This document shows positions 9,718 through 19,821 of a stretch of DNA of 64,000 nt, piece after piece; position 1 is the first letter of the stretch; each line of letters begins with the position of its first letter. The notes below the pieces were generated by a model. It ran no database searches and was not told the origin of the DNA. It saw only the letters and a program-made list of their open reading frames with translations. The translations under genes and the position numbers were made by a program. The stretch comes from Dryas octopetala (lineage: Eukaryota > Streptophyta > Magnoliopsida > Rosales > Rosaceae), in the NCBI GenBank assembly GCA_963921425.1, contig OY992835.1, positions 23,498,001 to 23,562,000 of the forward strand. The letters run 5' to 3'.

Positions 9718-11315
9718 ATGATAAACAAACGGCCTTTTGGTGATGAGAATTCTTATGAGGTTGCTTGTAAGCACCGAAGACAATTGGAACATGCTAATGA
9801 GCCTGCTCCAATTGTGGATATTTTTCCTTTTAATGATGCTCCCCAGAAATTTCAAACTTCAGGTATCAAATAGTTGCTATGGTCATTAATAATTTGGTTA
9901 TCAAATTGTGCATATAGTGATTTGGTCGGGTCTTTATGAGGTGCAAAGGCATAACCTGGACCATGAATCTGGTATTGCAATTAATAGTTATGGCTGTAAT
10001 CTGGGTCGTTAATACAATCTGACCTTCTAATGACATCAGGACTAATGCATGGCTGTCATTAACTTAGTGTAATCTGTAGATATTCAGTTTGATCTTATAG
10101 CTGATGTAATTACAATATTAAGATGGTGAAGGTGACGGGAGTTTTAGTAAGTGTCAAGATGAAGGAAGGTTTGCAAGTGACAAAGAACATGAAGCTGGTG
10201 CTTCTGGAAGCATTGCCCAATTTCTGTGGGTCAACAGCAGTATTATTGAAGCTGATCTAAGATCTGAGGAAGCTGCTCATCTATCATTATTCCCAGAATT
10301 TTTTGGACCTGTAAACCAGTTGAGGGCTTTACTTCATTCTGACACTATCTGTTCATCTCTTGTTGATTATCCTCCTCGAAAGCTAGTTTCTATTGGACCT
10401 CAGCATCAAGCATGTGTTCCAGAATGGGGCCATGAGGGTTCACACTCTTCAGATCATCTGGATAACTTGGATCCTCAACATGAACTTTCATATCGTTCGG
10501 GTGTTGATGAGGAGAAACGGATGGGTACCTGTGTCATTTCTATGCCTGACCTTGAAGCATCTGCAAACTATTGCTGTGAAGATGTGGGAACAAGAAACAA
10601 CTGTAAGTGTGCTGATGCAGGTTCTGTTAGATGTGTGAGACAACATGTCATCGAAGCAAGAGAGAAACTAAGGGAAGACCTTGGACAGCAGCTATTTGAA
10701 GAGTTGGGCTTTTATGAAATGGGAGAGGAGGTTGCAGAGAAATGGACTAAAGAGGAAGAGCATGTCTTCCATGATATTGTCCTCTCTAACCCTGCATCAT
10801 TGGGTAAGAACTTCTGTCACCATCTCCCAGTGGCTTTTCCTTTGCGAATACATAAAGAACTTGTGAGCTATTATTTTAATGTCTTCATGCTCCGGAAGCG
10901 TGCTGAGCAGAATAGGTTTGACCCTCTAAACATTGACAGCGATGATGACGAGTGGCAAAATAGGGAATTTGGAATGGTAGAGGATGATGAGGACTCTGTG
11001 GTGGAATCTCCTGTAAATCTAGATGCTCCTGCCTATAATCCGGAAGAGCATTTAGAGGGTTCCCATGAACACAATGAGGATGCAGATGACACAGATGGTT
11101 CTAAAGATGGTGCTGTGGTTGGTTGCACTGAAATTGATGACGAGGATGGGGGTGATATAGATGATGGCTCAGGAGCTCATGTTGGGAATTCCCCTGGTGA
11201 TTGTGGTGGTGCCACCGAAACTCAAATTTTGGATAAAATTCCTAGCAATAACCAAGAGGATTATGATATGCAAGATGATTCTTGCACTTCCTACGAGTAT
11301 CAGCGAGACAGTTGA
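9718..11315 (+). CDS. ELM2 and Myb/SANT domain protein, chromatin regulator
   Basis: Two coding exons, 9718-9862 and 10123-11315, join in phase (GT at 9863, AG at 10122) to give 445 residues. An ELM2-type segment begins near residue 132 (PPRKLVSIGPQHQA...VPEW). A SANT/Myb domain follows at about 254-310 (EKWTKEEEHVF...ASLGKNF...SYYFNVFMLRKRAEQNR), and the last 110 residues are very acidic (DSDDDEW, DDEDGGDIDDG). ELM2-SANT pairs recruit histone deacetylases; small plant members of this family are thought to act in nuclear HDAC-type complexes, which is inference here. The chosen ATG is five bases past a good acceptor (CACTTGCAG); an upstream in-frame extension exists if the acceptor at 9627 is used. 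Family identity is secure, exact partners are not. Confidence 0.85.
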
Positions 11316-12060
11316 GTTCTGTGTCCACTTATTGAGGGATGTAGAATGACATTCCCCGTTCCTTATAAGTACGGTAAACATCTTAATTGACCTATGTGCT
11401 GTTCGAGTGATAAAATTCAAGAAGACTCCTGCTAAGGTGGCAAGGATCAGAGATCATCAACTACATTAAAAATTAGTAATTCCTAGTACTGTTGTTCCAT
11501 TCAAGCCAGCTTTGGGCTGTATAGCCTGTATGAACTCAAAAGCCTTTTTTTTCTTAATAGGATTTGGGGGACTGTGAACAAGTATTTTCAAATTGGTGAT
11601 GAATTATTAACCCTTCAAAGATGGAAGTTGTTTTCTTTCAAATTTTTCACGTCTTGGAAGATGTTAGCACTTGGCACAGATGATGTAGATTTTAGTCCAT
11701 GTATTGGTCAAAGGGACTACAGTGGACATTTTCCTAAAGTGAAGAGGGGCTTTACCTCTGAGACAAAAATCCTGTTTTTTCTTGTCAGAATGAGTCCGGT
11801 GAGAACGATAATTCCAGTGTAGAAGGGAAGCTTTCCAATGGAAGTGGACCAAATCAAAAGTTGGTTTGACCAAAAAAAGAAAAAAAAACAATAGTTTGTT
11901 ACAGATAATTTCACTGTATCTTGTTGGTAGTGTTATACTTATCTCTAAGGTTCATACGTACTCTGTTTCTTTACCCTCAAGTACTATGTTTCGCTCTTGT
12001 TCTGCTAGTGATAAATTTAGAACAGATGGCCTTGCCCTTTTATACATTATTGTATGTACG

Positions 12061-12065
<5 letters not shown>
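11316..12065 (+). other. 3' region of the ELM2/SANT gene
   Basis: Holds the 3' untranslated region and spacer. Small frames here have no recognisable product. Confidence 0.35.

Positions 12066-12120
<55 letters not shown>
12066..12120. repeat. (CT)n microsatellite
   Basis: About 27 uninterrupted CT units downstream of the ELM2/SANT gene. Confidence 0.95.
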
Positions 12121-12125
<5 letters not shown>

Positions 12126-13730
12126 AGAGAAACTTCATCAAATAGCACAGTACTTGGTCTCGGACACTAACATTCAATTAGCGATTTCCTGACATAGTCG
12201 CATTACTGAGCATTCTTGTATATGTTCATCTTATAAAATACAAGGGACTATGGGTGAAAACAAGTACAGGCCAGGCATTTCCTTGCAAACTATGTCATAT
12301 TCAAGCCTCCATCATGTTGGGCTCTTTAGTCTTTGTAGCTTTAGTAACTTATATTGCATTCAAGAATTGTACCCTTGGAGCTATGAGTCCAACATTTTTA
12401 AGACCCTTCTACTGTAATATTTTTCAATCCTTTGAAATGCTTTTATTTTATTTTCAATACATGGCTTTTACATGAATTAAATACTTGTTCACCTTTTCTA
12501 ATACGCTTCTTACAAGTTACAAGTTTACAACAATCCCAAAGCCAAATGGTTGCTGGATATTGACCAATATACGCTGATGACATAGTCATGGTTGATGAAA
12601 ACCACGCTAAATTAATATACAAACCACCTTCAAATTTAAATTTATATAACATTCTTAATACCCTGTGGTGATATAGAATTGTTATGGTTGATGAAACAAA
12701 GGATTCTGAAACAACTTGGACCTTATATTTGGCATCATGACCAAGAAAATACTAACACAATAATATACATTATACTAACAGAAAGAGCATGATACGACCC
12801 GTTAAAATAATTATATGGTCTTTTTTTTTCTTCCATTTTTTGGTGCGTATTTTTGTAACAAAAATAAGAAATTACCAGTCTTCTTCCGATTTTCTGATAT
12901 TTAAAGGCCTAAGCTAGATTGTCAACTTAACAAGAGTTTGGTTAAATGTCAAACTCATGCTGATGTGACTCAATGATTAACCTATGCATACTTTTTAAAT
13001 TATAATTAATTAAAAGTTAAAATTAACCATCCAGCTAAGTACACCTGTCTATTAACAATGCACTTGAGTGAGTCTTTTTGTTGGCCAGTAAGTTGAGTGT
13101 ACTTGATCATGCTCATTCTATGTTCAGATAGAACTAGAGAATAACAGTTGGTCATTGGATGCTTAGGAGGAGCAGGACGAAAAATGAATCACAGCTAAAC
13201 GTTTACTTCCATTTTTAGTCCACCAATTATTCATTTTTCATGTAACAATAATGGAAAATTTGAATGTAACATGAAATTGTAATCCCCCACGCAAAACTCT
13301 TGGGCCCCAAGCAACGCAATAAATGGGTCACTTTTCTGTTAGAGGTCCCTGTCAAGTTTTGGTCACTACAATAGGCACATATCTTGACATAACTATAGAA
13401 ATGCCGAAATGAGAGTATAATGCTAGCAAGTTGGTAGCTTCATGTACACTAGGAAGTGGGATTATAGCTTTGCTTTCATGCAAGGATTTCTATTCTTTGT
13501 TGGCCAAAAAATAAAAAATAAAATAAGAAAGGGGATTTCCTTTATTTTTCTCCTCCAAATATGGCATAGCATTAGGAAGAGAAAGTGTTTTAGTGCGAGA
13601 AAGCGATCCTCTCACTCACTCACTCTTTTAATTCTTTCGCTGTGTCAATTCTTGCCCCCTACTGGCAAAAACAGTGGTCACACTACACAGCCCATGTTTT
13701 TCAGTTAGATATATTCCTTCTTTGCTTGCT
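12121..13730. other. Spacer before the C2H2 gene
   Basis: AT-rich, with no supported gene. The last 200 bases become CT-rich and probably hold the promoter of the zinc-finger gene; ACATATATAT at 13731-13740 is a possible TATA box. Confidence 0.35.
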
Positions 13731-14074
13731 ACATATATATTTCACGTTTGAGTGAGTAGGGGGTTTCTTGGGGACCCAGATCTTGTTCTTGACCACAAAT
13801 ACTGTCATACATTTAAACCCCAAAAGGGTTTCTTCTTCGATCACTTTGAAAGCAAAAGAACTTCGTGATCGGGGTCTTAGTAGTCCTACTCCTTGGTCGT
13901 CTCTGATCTGGGTCTTTGTTAATCCTCTGTTTCTTGCACATTCTTTTGCTGTTTTTTTTCCTATTTGTTTTCCTGGAATGTGGAGCAAAGATTTCAACTT
14001 TCTAGGAAATTGGGCTTCTGCTTGGTTTTGGGATCTGGGTTTCTTTGTTTGTTTCCATTGGATTGGCTAATGAT

Positions 14075-15802
14075 ATGATGGACAAGCATCAAGAAAAAAG
14101 GTACATGTGCAAGCTCTGCAACAAGAGTTTCTTGAGCGGCAAGGTCTTGGGAGGTCACATGAGGTGTCACATAGCAAAGAATTCGGCCAACAAAACAGAG
14201 AAAAAACTCAAGATGAGCAACCTGGATTCTGACGGTGATGATGAGCATGCTGGTTATGGCCTAAGAGTAAACCCCAAAAAGTCTTGGAAATTTTCAGGCT
14301 CCAAGGTTGAAGCTTCAGAGGAAGAAAAGGTCTGCAAGGTATGTGGCAAAGGGTTTGATTCAATGAGAGCTTTGTTTGGTCACATGAGACACCACTCAGG
14401 CAGACAAAGGAAAGAGATTCAGTGCTGCAAAGATTGTGGTGAAGGGTTTGAGTCAATGAGAGCTCTAACTGCTCATACGAGGAGTCACTCAAAAAGATTT
14501 AGGGCCTCCGATGAATCAGAGGACATTTCAAGCCAGAAGCTTTTTTTGGACACCCAATACAGCAGTGAGACTATGGGGCTGGTCAGGAAGAAAAGATCGA
14601 GAAGATTGAGGTACAAGATTACTCCAACTTCTTCTTTTTCTGAATTGAATGAATCTAAATATGTGACTGAATATGAGCAAGAAGTAGTGGAGGTGGCTAT
14701 TTGCTTGGTGATGCTCTCCAGAGATAGAGGTAATTGGGGTCGAAATAGTTCAGTAACTGGGTCCTCAGATAACAATTCTTTGTCTTTAGAAGTTAAATCA
14801 CCAGGTCAAAAGAAGCCAATTGTGGACAATGAGGGTGGCATTTCTGTTTTTGGTGATGATGCTGGGTCTCTCAAGATCAGTAAGGCAAAGATGGAGAAGT
14901 TAGCTGATTGTGCTTCAGAGTGTAAGAAGGCCTATAATGAGAAGAAAATTTCTGAACTTGGTGAAAATGAATCTGGGATTGCAAGTGATGAGGAAAAGAT
15001 TGTGAAATTGGAAGTTCCCATTGACAGGTTTTACGTGGGTGCAGAACACAAGATGCCTAAACTGGGTGAGGAATCCGCATTTGTGGTGTTTGATGCTGAG
15101 GTTGAGAAGGAGAGTCCTGGTGAGATGGAATTGGATGTGGATATTAGAGAGGCAGTAGAATTGGATGTAGCTGAATTGGGATCCATGAAGTCCGGTTTGA
15201 ACAAGAAAGCCAGGTCTAAGGCTTGTGATTCTGGCAACAACATGATATATGATGCTACTGAATCTGAAATCTTTGCTGATTCTCAGAAGAAAAGAGAACA
15301 CAAGTGCAGGACATGTAAAAAGGTTTTCCGCTCTTATCAGGCACTTGGTGGTCACCAAAGAGTTCATAAAACAACTAATAGCTGCTCCATGGTGAAAATT
15401 GAGGACTGTGAAGATGAAGTCCTGATTAACAAGTTCTGTAAGACTGAGGATACTTGCAAGCCTGCCAAGCTTGAATGCTTTGATAATTCAGTGGAGCAGG
15501 AGATGGGAAGTTTAACTAAGACAGGTTGTGAGAGTAAGGGTTACATGTGCAATATCTGCTTAAAGGTTTTTGCATCAGGCCAAGCTTTGGGTGGTCACAA
15601 GAGGTTTCATTTTGGAAAAGACTACGAGACAGGAGCAGAACAGACCAGAGTACTGAAGCAGCAGCTTTCTGATATCTGTGATGCATTTGATCTTACTCAC
15701 CCAGTTAAACTTGAGGAAGAGAATGGTGATGCTGAATTCAAGTCATGGTGGGTTGGAAATGAACATAAGCATGAGCTGCTGGTGGGTCTGATCCCCAACT
15801 AA
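14075..15802 (+). CDS. C2H2 zinc-finger protein with five fingers, two QALGGH
   Basis: Single-exon nuclear DNA-binding protein, 575 residues from the ATG at 14075. An in-frame ATG 30 bases upstream exists, but the family normally starts just before the first finger (MMDKHQEKRYMCKLC). Fingers lie at about residues 10-32 (KVLGGH), 85-107 (RALFGH), 116-138 (RALTAH), 409-431 (QALGGHQRVH) and 490-512 (QALGGHKRFH). QALGGH is the plant-specific DNA-contact signature of ZAT-type proteins. A long acidic, low-complexity region separates fingers 3 and 4. Fingers 1-3 carry degenerate versions of the signature, so DNA contact there may differ. I do not see a classical LxLxL EAR repressor motif at the C terminus. 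The target is unknown; ZAT1/4/9-like proteins with more fingers are the nearest relatives I can name. Confidence 0.9.
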   Translation: MMDKHQEKRYMCKLCNKSFLSGKVLGGHMRCHIAKNSANKTEKKLKMSNLDSDGDDEHAGYGLRVNPKKSWKFSGSKVEASEEEKVCKVCGKGFDSMRALFGHMRHHSGRQRKEIQCCKDCGEGFESMRALTAHTRSHSKRFRASDESEDISSQKLFLDTQYSSETMGLVRKKRSRRLRYKITPTSSFSELNESKYVTEYEQEVVEVAICLVMLSRDRGNWGRNSSVTGSSDNNSLSLEVKSPGQKKPIVDNEGGISVFGDDAGSLKISKAKMEKLADCASECKKAYNEKKISELGENESGIASDEEKIVKLEVPIDRFYVGAEHKMPKLGEESAFVVFDAEVEKESPGEMELDVDIREAVELDVAELGSMKSGLNKKARSKACDSGNNMIYDATESEIFADSQKKREHKCRTCKKVFRSYQALGGHQRVHKTTNSCSMVKIEDCEDEVLINKFCKTEDTCKPAKLECFDNSVEQEMGSLTKTGCESKGYMCNICLKVFASGQALGGHKRFHFGKDYETGAEQTRVLKQQLSDICDAFDLTHPVKLEEENGDAEFKSWWVGNEHKHELLVGLIPN

Positions 15803-16916
15803 AGAAGTGTTCCATTCATGGCTCCTTTGAAGTTTTTTGTGGCGTTTGTTAGGATAACTAGAGAGGTAAAACTTCCATCTGCTGCTTATGGCTAATAGGT
15901 GGCAGTCCAGAAAATTTTTGTCCCACTTTCTCGATTTTTCTTTTTCATCTGGAAACATATTCATATAGTTGCAAGATTGTAGCTTACTGATACATTTTTG
16001 GAACTTCGTTAATATGAAATTTTTGTCCATTTGAAATGTAGTTCACTTCCAAAACTATCAATAGGAACAACAGATAAGCAGAACTATTACTCTCTTTTCT
16101 ATTGTTTTGCTTTTAACTCGAGAAAAGTGTAAACAGAACACCCATCTTGGGAAACAACTAAATAGTGCCCAAAAGATGGCATCTAAGCCGACCATGATTA
16201 TTGAGAGTCACCTGCCAACATGACAAACCATCACACCATATCTTTTATTGTTTTCTTGCTCTTGTTTAACTTGTAGGATAATACATACGTATTGTTTACT
16301 TCTTTCCCTCTATGTATCAATCTTCTTTTGCAACTGGCTAGAGGTAGCTTTGCCTTGACCCAAAAGAAAACAGTCCAGCTGCATAATTTTAAAGTACATT
16401 CTAAGCTCAAATATCTAGTTACAATGCTAGATGACCCAACTGGCCAAGCGTTAAGGACTCCAATGTCTTTGACTTACAAGCTTGCAGCAGGTTTTGTGCC
16501 ACTGAAACTTAGGAAAGCAAGAAACCTATCAGACTATTATGGAAGAGCCTCCAAGTTTAGGGATATTACTTTAATTAAGAGTAACATGTTTTTCCCTAAG
16601 TTTGCGTTGCAAATTTGGAATTCAGATATGGGCTTAGCTTTTGATTGATGTACATTAAGTGGTTCATGAGGAGTAAGTTGCCCCCCACACACACACACAC
16701 GGAGGATTGAATATACAAAGTAATTTGTGACACACCAATGAAGATCATGTGACTATGTCATGTGATTGTGAGTCTGTGAGTGTAGATGCGGTCACTTGAA
16801 TCTGTGCTCTGGCCATGTGCTTGCATTGCCCTCTAAAAATCATTTTGAGATGTGCCACAAGACAACATTAATGGAGTGAACCTCTGTGGCTCTCTACTTG
16901 CCACAATTATTGACAA
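15803..16916. other. 3' region of the C2H2 gene and spacer
   Basis: Contains the 3' untranslated region and AT-rich spacer with a short CA run (16685-16700). A 118-codon frame at 16292-16648 has no recognisable features. Confidence 0.35.
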
Positions 16917-17150
16917 GGGTAAACTACAATTTTAGTCCCTGTGTTTTGACCCGAATACACATTTGGGTCCTCGTGTTTTCAATTTTTCTATTTTAGTCTA
17001 TGTGTTTTATTATGTTAGCAAATATAGGACACTTTCTAATTTTTTTTTCCCCATTTTAGTTGGTTGTGTGAAGGCTGTTATGATTGATTTGTTTGGGTGA
17101 TAAGAAATAGGTTTATTTACACTTACACCATATGAGGTTTATCGTCTTTT

Positions 17151-17440
17151 CACATACACCCCTTAGGGTTTCAATAATTACACATACACCCTCTAAGGTT
17201 TCAAAACTGTTACACATAACCCCCTACAAAAGAAAACAATAAATAAACAAAGAAAAAAGATTTTGTATTGAGGTTGAACCTTACACCTTGAGTAATCTTA
17301 TTAGGCCATTACACTCCCTTAGCATATCTTTTTACATACATTCTCATCATTTTTCGTCTCACTATTGGGGGTTATGTGCAACAGTTTTGAAACCTCAGGG
17401 GGTATATGTGTAATTTTTAAAATCTCAGAGGATATGGGGT
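17151..17440. mobile_element. Nested foldback element
   Basis: Arm 17151-17228 (ACACATACACC...AAAACTGTTACACATAACCCCC) is the reverse complement of 17363-17440 (GGGGGTTATGTGCAACAGTTTTG...GGTATATGTGTAATTTTT). The arms are about 78 bases with an internal loop of about 135 bases. It lies wholly inside the larger inverted-repeat element and would be a later insertion. Confidence 0.65.
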
Positions 17441-17750
17441 TGTGGGAGTGTGGGGCATGAGAAAACAATAACTATCGAAGGGAAGGAGAGGAGGGGTGGA
17501 GGGAGGTCGGGTGGTAGGGGAGGAGGGAGACAGGTGACGACAATGAGCAATTTTTTTTTTTTGAAATAATTACTCATTACTACATCTTTGTTATGATTTT
17601 TAACTTCTAATACCATTATTGTTAATATATAACAATCAGGTTAGTTTTATTAACAATCAGATCACTTTGAGTTGGTACCAATTGGTATTAGCCATCAAAG
17701 CAATCCAATGGTTGCTAATTTTTTAATTTTTTCAACTCTCTTAAACTTTC

Positions 17751-18110
17751 TCACGTGTCTCTCTCTCCATCATTTTTGAAATTTATCTTCTCTTTCATCA
17801 ATCTCTTAAACATCCTAAACATCTTCTTGAGCTGGTCTTGGGTGTACGAACACCTGGCTCGTAGGAGGTCCGACTCCACCAGCGCCACGAACTCGGAGAA
17901 CTCGACGAGTTCGTTGAAGTTTCGATCGGCTTTTTGGATGAGAGCCTCCAGCTGGTGAGGGCTCAGCTTCAGCCCCAACGAGCGCAGCAGAGACCCCAGC
18001 TCCAGCTGCGTCAAGCTCCCGTCTTTGTTTCCATTGAACGATCCAAACATCTCTCGCAGCTCCATGATATGTTCGTCATCCAGCTTTGCTATTTTGCCGC
18101 TGCCCGCCAC
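17751..18110 (-). pseudogene. Calmodulin-like (CML15/16/18-type) gene fragment
   Basis: 119 codons starting MAGSGKIAKLDDEH. Residues 15-105 follow, from memory, CML15/16-type proteins: LTQLELGSLLRSLGLK, LIQKADRN, LVEFSEFVALVE and YTQDQLKKMFRMF. Two EF-hands are present, but the first loop starts with N instead of the calcium-binding D (NGNKDGSLTQLE), and the glycine at loop position 6 of the second is E (DRNFNELVEFSE). Similarity ends just after the start of EF-hand 3, so the C-terminal lobe is missing and the frame runs into unrelated low-complexity sequence. It is much more GC-rich than its surroundings. Full CMLs have about 150-165 residues. Best read as a captured, non-functional fragment inside the Pack-MULE. 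Confidence 0.75.
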
Positions 18111-18633
18111 CGATTTTGATCCAATTTATCAATTAATCAAATAATTCAGATCCCGACTTTTCTCTCTTCTTATCAAGGTCTATGCATGAGTATGTTTAGG
18201 TTCTTGATTTTTTTTGTTTAGTTCAGTTTCTGGAACTGCAAGTAAACTGAAACTCCAGTTTATGGAACTGTAAGTGAACTAAAACTGCAGAAACTGCAAT
18301 TTATTAGAATTGAAACTGCAGTTTATTGGAGTTGCGGACTTGCAGTTTCAGTTTCTGTTTTTTGGTGATGCGTTGATGCTGGTATTTTGGAAGATGTCTG
18401 CATGTTATGTTTTTGTTATGTCTATTTTTGAATGATATTTTGGGATCTAGTGGTGGTGGTGTGGTGTCTGCATGGTATTTTGGGATCTAGTGGTGATGTG
18501 GTGTCCGCAAATGAAGAATGATGCTTTAGTTGATTTTGGTTGATAAAATTAGATGTCAGTGCCTATATATTAATGGATTTTTTTTTTAATTTAAGGTGAA
18601 AAGATTTTTAAGCCCTTGCACATATGTCTCATA

Positions 18634-18826
18634 AGAAAAATTATTTGGTGTAACCGATACACCATCATATAGTGTAATTAATCTAACATATAAGGGTATT
18701 ATTAGATAGTGCATTATTGGACGATATATTTATATTAATAGGGTATAATATTAATAACATTCACTCATATTATGACATGTTAGATTGATTACACATAACA
18801 GTATCGGTCACATATAACTTTTTCTC
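18634..18826. mobile_element. Small inverted-repeat element (MITE-like)
   Basis: AGAAAAATTAT...TGTAACCGATAC...TAATCTAACAT at the left is matched by the reverse complement at the right (AGAAAAAGTTATATGTGACCGATAC...CAATCTAACAT). About 190 bases, arms about 55 bases and imperfect. No clear target duplication was found. Nested in the right half of the Pack-MULE. Confidence 0.55.
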
Positions 18827-18999
18827 TTCTCACAATACTCACTACTCAGACCGTTAGTTCAATTGACAAATAAAAAATGTCCTATAATTATTAACAAAAT
18901 AAAACACTGGACCAAAATAGAAAAACTGAAAACACGGAGACTAAATGTATTTTTGGGTCAAAACACAGGGATTAAAATCGTATTTTACACTGTTTACAA

Positions 19000-19620
19000 T
19001 TTACAAAACCCAATACAATAGCGCAAAAGCAAGATCTAACTATGTGTGTGCTTGCAGCTCAGAGAGTCGGAGTTCAAAATCACAAAGACATGCAGTCAAT
19101 CAAACGGGCTTTCAAACCTTATACCCTGGCCCACCAAGTAAATAGTGGACTGTGCACCACACCGTAGGACACAAACCAAGCTAAGGCAACACAGTAACCT
19201 ATAGCCCAAAAACAGAAAGCCCACATCCCTTAGCCCATAATCGGCCCAAAGTTTGATACCCATTTTCATTTTCCTATTCCCATCACTTGTTTGAGAGCTA
19301 GTTTTTAAGTGCGCAGACCATGTACCAAGGGTGAGCTGGTTTTTACTAATGCGATATACCATGCGTTCTTATGTTGCAGAAAAATTAAGAGCTGGTTTGG
19401 TCTTCAAGAGTGTGTGTAAGGCAAGGCGAGGCATGCTTCACCTGCTAAATTGTAACTCTTGTATCTACTTTTCTCTGTTTTGTGTCTCTGATTTTTGTTG
19501 CATATTATATGTGTTCCTGTGTGTGTTTGATTTCTTTTTTCTTTTCATTTAACTTGATGAAGCGCAAAAAAAAAAAAAAAAATTGAAGAATGTAGATCTT
19601 GAATTTCATGAGAGAGAGAG
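19000..19620. other. Spacer between Pack-MULE and PHS1
   Basis: No supported gene. An A-run lies near 19566-19582 and T-rich stretches at 19520-19550. Confidence 0.35.
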
Positions 19621-19624
19621 TAGT

Positions 19625-19760
19625 GTAGTAACCAAAAGTTTGCCTTTATTCCATTTCCCAGCATTTACCTTTACATATGAGAGAGAGTTTAAGATAGTTG
19701 TGTAGCAACCAAAAGCTACCCTTTATTCCCATTTCCCAGCATTTACCTTTTACATACAAC
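19625..19760 (-). repeat. Tandem duplication in the PHS1 3' region
   Basis: A unit of about 65 bases containing CCCAGCATTTACCTTT occurs at about 19627-19680 and again at 19698-19755, each preceded by GTAACCAAAAG or GCAACCAAAAG. It lies 60-200 bases beyond the PHS1 stop, in the expected 3' untranslated region. Confidence 0.8.
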
Positions 19761-19821
19761 CAAAAGCCGAGGATCATCACAACCACGAAGTACGACCATC
19801 TCTGCTGACAAGAATATGCTT

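Larger units (their letters stand above)
16917..18990. mobile_element. Probable Pack-MULE carrying a calmodulin-like gene fragment
   Basis: The left end (16917-about 17040) and the reverse complement of the right end (about 18868-18990) align over about 120 bases at close to 80%, sharing CCCTGTGTTTTGACCC, CGTGTTTTCA and TTTTTCTATTTT. Flanks TATTGACAA (16908-16916) and TGTTTACAA (18991-18999) agree at 7 of 9 positions, as expected of an aged 9-base target duplication. There is no transposase. Inside lie a nested foldback, a G-rich tract, a GC-rich calmodulin-like fragment (17751-18110), short tandem repeats and a second small inverted-repeat element. Long arms, 9-base target site and captured host coding DNA are the hallmarks of a Pack-type Mutator-like element. 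Confidence 0.72.

Noticed and set aside
16292-16648. 118-codon plus-strand frame downstream of the C2H2 gene
   Set aside because: No domain, no familiar motif, AT-rich codon pattern and no promoter or splice context.
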